Shown here: positions 1 through 6,329 of the stretch, piece after piece
Layout: each line of letters begins with the position of its first letter
Position numbering within the stretch: position 1 is the first letter of the stretch
Assembly (NCBI GenBank): GCA_002308595.1
Contig: DBWH01000038.1
Location: 22,748 to 31,886 of the forward strand
DNA: 9,139 bases
Source: Mageeibacillus sp. UBA1243
Lineage (GTDB): Bacteria > Bacillota > Clostridia > UBA1212
Direction of reading: 5' to 3'
Made by a program: the position numbers and the translations under genes
Notes under the pieces: generated by a model
The model's database searches: none
Told to the model about the DNA's origin: nothing
The model's input: only the letters and a program-made list of their open reading frames with translations

Positions 1-576
<576 letters not shown>

Positions 577-599
577 TCCCGAATTGAATTAAACTTTCG

Positions 600-642
600 A
601 AACGCGATGACTTTGGACATGTGTCCGGGCCGTCGCGTTTTT
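600..642 (+). terminator. Likely intrinsic terminator of the rpoBC transcript
   Basis: AAACGCGA (600-607) pairs perfectly with TCGCGTTT (633-640), an 8-bp stem, and the T run continues to 642. Inside the loop a second short stem forms, GGAC (615-618) with GTCC (623-626). It begins 24 bases after the rpoC stop. The internal loops make it less compact than a textbook terminator, but the position and the T run fit. Confidence 0.6.
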
Positions 643-645
643 GTG

Positions 646-674
646 TTGAATTATAAATTGGCGGCAGTTATAAT
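646..674 (+). promoter_or_regulatory. Sigma-A type promoter of the FRG-domain gene
   Basis: TTGAAT (646-651, 4 of 6 matches to the -35 consensus) and a perfect TATAAT (669-674) are separated by exactly 17 bases. Transcription would start near 681, giving a leader of about 34 bases before the ATG at 715. The promoter starts only four bases after the T run of the rpoC terminator, so the gene appears insulated from the rpoBC operon and independently transcribed. Confidence 0.75.
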
Positions 675-714
675 TATCGTGTCGGAATTTTTCCGAAAAG
701 GAGGGCATTGGCTC

Positions 715-1536
715 ATGATTAAGGTTGTCAGAATCACCAAAACAGAAGAATTGATGACACTGATCGCGGATCAGAACTACCGCAAGGAGATTGACAGGTA
801 CCGCAGCATGTACGTCTACAGAGGCGTGCCGGACGCGGACTACCACATGACGACGAGCCTTTACAGGAACTGCAAGCATCTGCAGAAGCAGCTCGAGCCC
901 GCAATCCTGAACAACTTCAAAAAATACGCCGTCCTGAACGACCCCTCGGTTGAGCAGTCGGTCTGGATGCAGATGATACTCGGCCAGCACTACGGACTGC
1001 CGACAAGGCTCCTCGACTGGTCCCACTCGGCCCTCGTTGCGCTCCACTTCGCGGCGACGGAGATCGACATGGACAAAATGGAGGACCACGACTGCGCGGT
1101 CTGGCGCATCGACATGCCGGAAATCCACTCGCTCCTCCCCGACAGGTACAAAAAAGTTCTCAGCGAATCAACGACCAGCATCTTCTCGGTCAAATCGCTC
1201 AGCAGCGTCACGGACAGCCTTGAGCAGTACGACATGGACATGAGAGGCGACTCAATGGTCGTCATCGAGCCCCCGTCAATCGAGCAGAGAATCGTGAACC
1301 AGTACTCGTTCCTATCAATCGTTCCGATGGGCATCTCGGACGTCGAGCAGTTCCTTGACGAGAAAACTTCCAACACGGTAAAGTACGTGATCGACGGAAA
1401 ACTCAGGTGGCGCCTCCGCGACATGCTCGACCAGCTCAATATCAGTGAAAGAATCGTCTACCCCGGACTTGAGGGCCTCTCAAGCTGGATCGCACGCCAC
1501 TATTTCGTAAAAGAAAAGGACGTTCCGAAAAACTGA
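715..1536 (+). CDS. FRG-domain protein of unknown function
   Basis: A 273-residue soluble protein with no signal peptide or membrane segment, so probably cytoplasmic. I chose the ATG at 715 because AAAAGGAGG (696-704) lies 10 bases upstream and a near-consensus promoter lies just before that; an in-frame ATG at 607 falls within the terminator hairpin and has no ribosome binding site. Features typical of the FRG family are visible in order: the YRG motif at residues 35-37 (VYRGVPDADY), QHYGLPTRLLDWS at 91-103 followed by the ALHFAA helix, a PPSIEQRIVNQYSFLS segment at 186-201, and a C-terminal YPGLEGLSSW at 249-258. The domain seems complete and spans almost the whole protein, with no attached effector or sensor domain. 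FRG proteins are widespread in bacteria and phages, and their biochemical activity is not established to my knowledge. Base composition resembles the neighbours, so recent transfer is not obvious. Confidence 0.88.
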   Translation: MIKVVRITKTEELMTLIADQNYRKEIDRYRSMYVYRGVPDADYHMTTSLYRNCKHLQKQLEPAILNNFKKYAVLNDPSVEQSVWMQMILGQHYGLPTRLLDWSHSALVALHFAATEIDMDKMEDHDCAVWRIDMPEIHSLLPDRYKKVLSESTTSIFSVKSLSSVTDSLEQYDMDMRGDSMVVIEPPSIEQRIVNQYSFLSIVPMGISDVEQFLDEKTSNTVKYVIDGKLRWRLRDMLDQLNISERIVYPGLEGLSSWIARHYFVKEKDVPKN

Positions 1537-1647
1537 TTTTTCACCTAAAAAAGCGATAGTTTACCGCCAATGAAACCGCGCGCGCAAAACCCGGAATCAA
1601 GCCGCGCGCGCTTTACAATCCGACCGTTCATAAAAGAGGATAAAACA
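1537..1647 (+). other. Intergenic region between FRG gene and ABC importer operon, with CG-repeat hairpin
   Basis: This 111-base gap holds a striking inverted repeat: CGCGCGCG at 1577-1584 pairs with CGCGCGCG at 1603-1610, with an 18-base loop, and AAA (1573-1575) can add pairs with TTT (1612-1614) across a C-C mismatch. Only three T residues follow, so it is a poor intrinsic terminator. It could be a weak terminator for the FRG gene, a leader structure of the importer mRNA, or a protein-binding site. TACAAT at 1614-1619 resembles a -10 box but has no recognisable -35 partner, so I cannot place the operon promoter; read-through from the FRG gene is possible. Confidence 0.5.
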
Positions 1648-2742
1648 ATGAAAGTAACCCTGGAAGGCATAACCAAAGTATTTCCGCCGCACAGCAAAAA
1701 AGAATCACCCGTAACAGCCGTCTCGAATTTCAACCTCGAAATTCCGGACGGAAAACTCGTCGCTCTTCTCGGCCCGTCAGGCTGCGGCAAGAGCACGCTT
1801 TTAAATATGATATGCGGCCTTGAGGCACCGACGTCGGGCAGCGTCTTCTTTGACGAAAACGACGTAACAAAGCTCCCGCCCGAGAAAAGGGGCGTAGGCA
1901 TGGTGTTCCAGAACTATGCTCTCTATCCTCACATGTCAGCCAGAAAAAACATACTTTTCCCGCTCGGAAACCTTAAGGGAAAGGCCAAACTCACCAAGGA
2001 AGAGAAAAACAAGCGCATGCTCGACGCGGCACGCATTGTACAGATCGAAAACCTGCTTGAAAGAAAACCCGGAAATATGTCCGGCGGCCAGCAGCAGCGC
2101 GTCGCCATCGCAAGGGCTCTTGTGAAATACCCGGGAATACTTCTCCTTGACGAGCCTCTCTCAAACCTTGACGCGAGGCTTAGACTTGAGACCAGGGAGG
2201 AAATCAGGCGCATCCAGAAGAACACGGGCATCACGACCGTGTTCGTAACACACGACCAGGAAGAGGCGATGAGCATCTCGGATATCATTGTCCTCATGAA
2301 AAAAGGTGTCTTCCAGCAGAGCGGCAAGCCGCAGGACGTCTACGACAACCCCGCCAATCTGTTTGTCGCCAAGTTCCTCGGAACGCCCGCAATCAACGTT
2401 TTCAAGGGCAGGATTGAAGGCGGCAAGGTTTACATTGGCGATGAGGCAGTTTCGGACGTGCCAGGCTGCGGTGACAGGGAAGTTTTCATCGGCATCAGGC
2501 CCGAGGGCTTCATTCCGGACAAAAACGGCCCGCTCACGTGCGATTTCAGGTCGATTGACGTGCTCGGAAGGGACTATATGATCGTTGCGGCGCACGGCGA
2601 GGCTGAGGCGCCTGTTATCAGGGCCATTGTCGACTCCGAGAATAAAATTGAGGAAAATCCGGAGAAGGTTCGCTTCTCGTTTAAGAAAAACAAATTTTTC
2701 GTGTTTGACGCCAAGACCGAAGAGAGAATCTACGTTGGCTGA
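1648..2742 (+). CDS. Sugar-type ABC importer ATPase (MalK/MsmK/UgpC family)
   Basis: A 364-residue cytoplasmic ATPase that energises import through the two permeases encoded next. Start ATG 1648 is supported by AGAGGA (1635-1640), seven bases upstream; an earlier in-frame ATG at 1570 lies in the hairpin and lacks a ribosome binding site. All nucleotide-binding motifs are present: Walker A GPSGCGKST (42-50), Q-loop Q88, signature MSGGQQQR (144-151, Met in place of the usual Leu), Walker B ILLLDEP (164-170), D-loop SNLDA (172-176) and switch His202. After about residue 240 a C-terminal TOBE/regulatory-type region of about 120 residues follows, including FIGIRPEGF, as in MalK-like proteins; the total length is normal for the family. 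It is the first gene of the operon, with a 25-base gap to the first permease. The family covers maltose, multiple sugar and glycerol-3-phosphate importers, so the substrate cannot be told from this subunit. Confidence 0.96.
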   Translation: MKVTLEGITKVFPPHSKKESPVTAVSNFNLEIPDGKLVALLGPSGCGKSTLLNMICGLEAPTSGSVFFDENDVTKLPPEKRGVGMVFQNYALYPHMSARKNILFPLGNLKGKAKLTKEEKNKRMLDAARIVQIENLLERKPGNMSGGQQQRVAIARALVKYPGILLLDEPLSNLDARLRLETREEIRRIQKNTGITTVFVTHDQEEAMSISDIIVLMKKGVFQQSGKPQDVYDNPANLFVAKFLGTPAINVFKGRIEGGKVYIGDEAVSDVPGCGDREVFIGIRPEGFIPDKNGPLTCDFRSIDVLGRDYMIVAAHGEAEAPVIRAIVDSENKIEENPEKVRFSFKKNKFFVFDAKTEERIYVG

Positions 2743-2767
2743 GGCAAGGACTGCGGAGGGTTAACTG

Positions 2768-3682
2768 ATGAAAAAGTTTGGTTTAAAAGCCTGGCTGTAC
2801 CTGCTGCCTGCGATACTGTTCCTTGTCGTGTTCATGGTGTACCCGCTGATCGACGTTGTCATCTACTCGTTCGAGGAGGGCTTCACGACGACTTCACAGA
2901 CCGCGACGGGCGTCGGTCTCGGCAACTTCAACACTGTTCTGCGCGATCCGTACTTCATCCAGGCGCTTAAAAACACGTTCATACTGGTTGCGATAACCGT
3001 GCCTGTTTCGACCGGCCTCGCTCTCCTTATCTCGCTCGGCCTTTCGTCCATCAAAAAGCTGAGGGAGTTCTTCCAGACAGTATATTTTCTGCCTTACGTC
3101 ACAAATACATTGGCGGTAGGCCTCGTGTTCATGATGCTCTTCAACAAAAACGAGTCCTCGGGCTCGGTCGGCATGATCAACACGTTCATCAGGTTCTTCG
3201 GAGGTCCCACAATTGACTTCATCAACGGTCCGTACTGGGCCAAGATGCTCGTTTTGTGCCTCTACACCGTCTGGATCGTCTTGCCGTTTAAAATTCTGAT
3301 ACTCACAAGCGCGCTCGCGTCCGTCAAGAAGGACTACTACAATGCCGCCAAGGTCGACGGCACCTCAAAACTGCGCACATTCACGCACATCACGCTCCCC
3401 ATGATATCGCCAATGCTTTTCTACCTGTTCATCACGGGCTTCATCGGCGCTTTCAAGGCCTACAGCGACGCGGTTGCGCTTTTCGGAACAAAGCTTAACG
3501 AGGCCGGAATGAATACCATTGTCGGCTACGTATACGACAAGCTCTACGGGGACAGCGGCGGATATCCTTCGTATGCCTCCGCGGCGGCTCTCATACTGTT
3601 CTTTATAATCCTTACGATAACGGTTATAAACCTCATTGTGAGAAACAAACTGACTTACAAAGGGGGTGGCGGCCGTGCGTGA
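2768..3682 (+). CDS. ABC importer permease, MalF/UgpA/LacF type
   Basis: A 304-residue integral membrane protein forming half of the transport channel. GGAGGG (2755-2760) sits seven bases before the ATG. Hydrophobic segments suggest six membrane helices, roughly at residues 9-30, 69-91, 101-125, 157-182, 211-232 and 272-294. The cytoplasmic EAA-like loop that docks to the ATPase is at about 190-214, with core NAAKVDGTSKLRTFTHITLP. The extracytoplasmic loop between helices 1 and 2 is short, without the large domain of enterobacterial MalF, which is usual in Gram-positive homologues. Its last codons overlap the start of the second permease by eight bases, so the two are probably translationally coupled and made in equal amounts. 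Confidence 0.95.
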   Translation: MKKFGLKAWLYLLPAILFLVVFMVYPLIDVVIYSFEEGFTTTSQTATGVGLGNFNTVLRDPYFIQALKNTFILVAITVPVSTGLALLISLGLSSIKKLREFFQTVYFLPYVTNTLAVGLVFMMLFNKNESSGSVGMINTFIRFFGGPTIDFINGPYWAKMLVLCLYTVWIVLPFKILILTSALASVKKDYYNAAKVDGTSKLRTFTHITLPMISPMLFYLFITGFIGAFKAYSDAVALFGTKLNEAGMNTIVGYVYDKLYGDSGGYPSYASAAALILFFIILTITVINLIVRNKLTYKGGGGRA

Positions 3683-4553
3683 CAGACATCCGAAAGATCT
3701 GAAAAAACAGTATACGTTTGGCGGTATTGCCGGAAAAGCGGGCGTCTACTTCATGCTCGCGCTCTGGGCTGTCATGGTGCTGTTCCCCTTCTACTTTATG
3801 ATAATCACGTCGTTCAAGAGCTACGGCTCATACAGCGCGGAGATTACGCCCGCGATTGTGCCTAAGACGTGGACGGTTGCAAACTACTCGAGTCTCTTTG
3901 GCGACAGCAACGTGCCGCTCCCGAGATACCTTCTCAACACGGCGTTTTTTGCGATAGTGACCACCGCGATTATGGTCGTTGTCATCGTGCTTGCCGCGTT
4001 TGCGTTCGCAAGGCTCAGCTTCAGGGGCAAGAATGCGGTTTTCGTGCTCTTCCTGTCGCTCATGATGATTCCGTCGGAGCTTGTAATCATCACAAACTTC
4101 GTGACAATTACGGATTTGAACATGAGAAACACGTACCTCGGACTCATATTGCCGTCAGTCACGTCGGTTTTCTACATTTACCTGCTCAAGGAGAGCTTTG
4201 AACTGGTGCCGGACGAGGTCTACAAAGCCGCCAAGGTCGACGGCACGTCCGACTTCAAGTTCCTCATCAGGGTCATGGTTCCTATGTCGAAATCGACGAT
4301 CATCACGGTCGTTATACTGAAAGTCATCGAGTGCTGGAACTCGTACGTATGGCCGAGGCTCATCACGAGGGATCCGGACCACTATTTGGTCTCGCAGGGT
4401 ATCCAGGAGATCAGAGAAAACGGATTCGGCAAGGAAAACGTGCCGGCAATGATGGCCGCAGTCGTCATCATATCCGTCCCGCTGATAGTTCTGTTCCTCA
4501 TCTTCCGCAGAAAGATAATGGAGGGCGTTTCGAGAGGAGGCACGAAGGGATGA
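3675..4553 (+). CDS. ABC importer permease, MalG/UgpE type (GTG start)
   Basis: A 292-residue membrane protein, the second channel half. I chose the GTG at 3675 because AGGGGG (3661-3666) is eight bases upstream; the in-frame GTG at 3666 overlaps that ribosome binding site. The N-terminus is polar and basic (RDRHPKDLKKQ), followed by a first helix at about 20-43 (VYFMLALWAVMVLFPFYFMI), and five further helices down to RRKIMEGVSRGG at the end. The EAA-like loop is at about 181-205, with YKAAKVDGTSDFKFLIRVMVP; its DNA shares a 20-base identical stretch with the same motif in the first permease. ECWNSYVWP, just after the loop, is typical of MalG-like subunits. The gene overlaps the upstream permease by eight bases and the binding-protein gene downstream by four (ATGA). 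Confidence 0.95.
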   Translation: MRDRHPKDLKKQYTFGGIAGKAGVYFMLALWAVMVLFPFYFMIITSFKSYGSYSAEITPAIVPKTWTVANYSSLFGDSNVPLPRYLLNTAFFAIVTTAIMVVVIVLAAFAFARLSFRGKNAVFVLFLSLMMIPSELVIITNFVTITDLNMRNTYLGLILPSVTSVFYIYLLKESFELVPDEVYKAAKVDGTSDFKFLIRVMVPMSKSTIITVVILKVIECWNSYVWPRLITRDPDHYLVSQGIQEIRENGFGKENVPAMMAAVVIISVPLIVLFLIFRRKIMEGVSRGGTKG

Positions 4554-6244
4554 AAAAGATTGCTTTTAAACGCATTGGCGTCCTGGTCGTTGCCGCAATA
4601 GTCCTCCTGGCGTTTGCGCTCCCGCTCGGCGGCTGCCACAGGGCAAGAAAAGTCGCTTCGTTTGACCTCCCGCTCACTTTTGACGAGGATAGAATCTACG
4701 AGATCACTTTCTGGGCGAAGAACGACAGCAATATCACGCAGAAAAAGATTTACCAGTCCGCGATTGACGAGTTCGAGAAAATCTACCCCAACATCAAGGT
4801 GACCATGAAGTCGTACTCGGACTACGGTCAGATTTTCAACGACGTCAGGACGAACATCGCAACGAGGACAACGCCGGACGTGTGCATAACGTACCCCGAC
4901 CACATCGCGACCTATCTCACGGGTGAGAACGTTGTCGTGCCTCTTGAGCAACTCGCCAATGACAGCCGCTACGGCCTTGGCGGCAGCGAGGTCAGGTTTG
5001 AATCCGTGAAGAGGGAGGAGATTGTCGACAAGTTCCTCAAGGAGTGCTACGTCGGCGGCTCGCTTTACGCGCTCCCTTACATGAGGTCCACGGAGGCTCT
5101 CTACATCAACAAGACCTACGTTGAGGCGATGGGTTACGAGATTCCGGACGTTCCCACGTGGGAATGGGTCTGGGAGGTCTCCGAAAAGGCGCTCGAAAAG
5201 GATCCCGAAAATCCGGACCTTTACAAGGCAAACGGACAGAACGTCATGATCCCCTGCATCTACAAATCTACCGACAACATGATGATAACCATGCTGAAGC
5301 AGAAGAACGCAGGCTACTCTGACGAAAACGGAAACATATATATCTTCAACGATACAACGAGAGAACTTTTAAAAGAGATCGCGGTTCACGGAAAATCGAG
5401 AGCTTTTTCTACATTCGGCATCTCAAGCTATCCGGGCAACTACTTCAACGCCGGCAAGTGTCTCTTCGCGATTGACTCGACGGCGGGCGCGACCTGGATA
5501 GGCTCCAAATCGCCTCTTTCGGACATTCACGAGAGCGAAATCAGGATTTTTGAGACCGTCGTGAGGCCCGTTCCGCAGTTTGACACCGAAAACCCGCAGA
5601 TGATCTCTCAGGGCCCGTCGCTCTGCCTCTTTAACAACGGAGACAACGACAGGGTGCTCGCGGCATGGCTCTTCATGCAGTTCCTTCTCACAAACGACGT
5701 GCAGATCGCGTACTCAAAGACCGAGGGCTACGTACCTGTGACCGAAAAGGCGCACAACGACGCGACATACATCGAGTACCTGAATTCCGCTGACGAAAAC
5801 AGCAGCGAGTTCTACAGCGTCAAGATTGATGCCGCCAAGCTCCTCCTTGACAATATCGGCAATTCATTCATCACGCCTGTCTTTGACGGCTCGACGGCTT
5901 TAAGGTCCGCCGCCGGAAACCTCATCGAATACACTGTTAAAGGTGTGAGAAGGGGAGAGACGATGGACGACAAGGGCATTGACGATATTTACGAAAAGCT
6001 CATAAAGCTTCACAACCTCGACCTTTCAGAGAAAAAGCAAAGCACGGGGAACACTTCGCAGGGCGGAGACCGGGGTTTCATTGGAGTGTTCAATCCCGGC
6101 CGCGCCTCTTCGGCACAAAGCTCCGGACCGCTCCCCGCAGAGTCGGTTGCGCTGCTTGTTACATTGGTTTCAATATGGGTGGTTATCGGAACAGGCTTCC
6201 TGATTCACGTGATACTAAAAAAGCGCTTGAAAAAGTCTCGCTGA
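4550..6244 (+). CDS. Extracellular substrate-binding lipoprotein of the ABC importer, with C-terminal membrane helix
   Basis: A 564-residue solute-binding protein (family 1, MalE/UgpB-like) that captures the substrate outside the membrane and hands it to the permeases. The ATG at 4550 overlaps the preceding stop (ATGA) and has GGAGG (4536-4540) nine bases upstream; an open frame extends further left but only as a shadow of the permease gene. A signal peptide with basic start and hydrophobic core ends in lipobox LPLGGC, so Cys29 should be lipidated. Family-like segments follow: YEITFWAKND, then IDEFEKIYPNIKVTM, TTPDVCITYPD, VPLEQL, GGSLYALPYMRSTEALYINK and VPTWEWVWEVSEKA. After the binding domain (to about residue 490) comes a Gly/Ser-rich linker and then a strongly hydrophobic helix at about 533-556, followed by a basic KKRLKKSR tail. 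This second anchor and the length are unusual for the family. The substrate is unknown; carbohydrate or glycerol-phosphate are guesses by family. Confidence 0.93.
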   Translation: MKKIAFKRIGVLVVAAIVLLAFALPLGGCHRARKVASFDLPLTFDEDRIYEITFWAKNDSNITQKKIYQSAIDEFEKIYPNIKVTMKSYSDYGQIFNDVRTNIATRTTPDVCITYPDHIATYLTGENVVVPLEQLANDSRYGLGGSEVRFESVKREEIVDKFLKECYVGGSLYALPYMRSTEALYINKTYVEAMGYEIPDVPTWEWVWEVSEKALEKDPENPDLYKANGQNVMIPCIYKSTDNMMITMLKQKNAGYSDENGNIYIFNDTTRELLKEIAVHGKSRAFSTFGISSYPGNYFNAGKCLFAIDSTAGATWIGSKSPLSDIHESEIRIFETVVRPVPQFDTENPQMISQGPSLCLFNNGDNDRVLAAWLFMQFLLTNDVQIAYSKTEGYVPVTEKAHNDATYIEYLNSADENSSEFYSVKIDAAKLLLDNIGNSFITPVFDGSTALRSAAGNLIEYTVKGVRRGETMDDKGIDDIYEKLIKLHNLDLSEKKQSTGNTSQGGDRGFIGVFNPGRASSAQSSGPLPAESVALLVTLVSIWVVIGTGFLIHVILKKRLKKSR

Positions 6245-6255
6245 TAATGTATACT
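6227..6255 (+). promoter_or_regulatory. Promoter of the duplicated-domain lipoprotein gene, starting inside the binding-protein gene
   Basis: TTGAAA (6227-6232, 5 of 6) and TATACT (6250-6255, 5 of 6) are separated by exactly 17 bases, and TG at 6248-6249 sits directly before the -10 box. The -35 box lies in the last codons of the binding-protein gene. Transcription would start near 6262, right at the foot of the hairpin at 6263-6281, leaving a leader of about 68 bases before the ATG at 6330. Confidence 0.65.
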
Positions 6256-6257
6256 CC

Positions 6258-6293
6258 CAAAAGTGTGGGTTTCCCGCACACGTTTGTTATTTT
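6258..6293 (+). terminator. Hairpin with T-rich tail after the importer operon
   Basis: GTGTGGG (6263-6269) pairs with CCGCACAC (6274-6281) around a TTTC loop with a single bulged G at 6276; CAAA (6258-6261) and TTTG (6283-6286) can extend the stem across one mismatch. A T-rich tail runs to 6293. It begins 13 bases after the stop of the binding-protein gene and fits an intrinsic terminator. Because the next promoter lies upstream, the same hairpin would also sit at the very 5' end of the following mRNA. Confidence 0.65.
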
Positions 6294-6329
6294 AGGATTT
6301 CATGATGAATGAAACGGAGGCAAAAGACA

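Noticed and set aside
589..1128. Open frame of 179 codons on the minus strand opposite the FRG gene
   Set aside because: It overlaps the FRG gene and the terminator/promoter region, its translation is low-complexity Val/Arg/His-rich, it resembles no family, and the opposite strand has a clear gene with promoter and ribosome binding site.
1571..1584. Possible catabolite-control (cre) site, TGAAACCG...
   Set aside because: The left half matches the cre consensus but the right half has three mismatches at defined positions because of the CG repeat; not convincing.
1614..1619. TACAAT as a -10 box for the importer operon
   Set aside because: No -35-like hexamer lies 16-18 bases upstream and there is no extended -10 TG.
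1570..1647. A 26-residue N-terminal extension of the ABC ATPase
   Set aside because: It translates the CG-repeat hairpin, has no ribosome binding site, and the family normally begins at about the ATG at 1648, which has one.
3344..4246. A 20-base identical stretch in the two permease genes (3344-3363 and 4227-4246)
   Set aside because: It encodes the conserved AAKVDGT core of the EAA loop in both proteins, so shared function and codon preference explain it better than a repeat element.
4331..4549. A 73-residue upstream extension of the binding-protein frame
   Set aside because: It is entirely within the permease gene; the lipoprotein signal peptide starts at 4550 with a good ribosome binding site.
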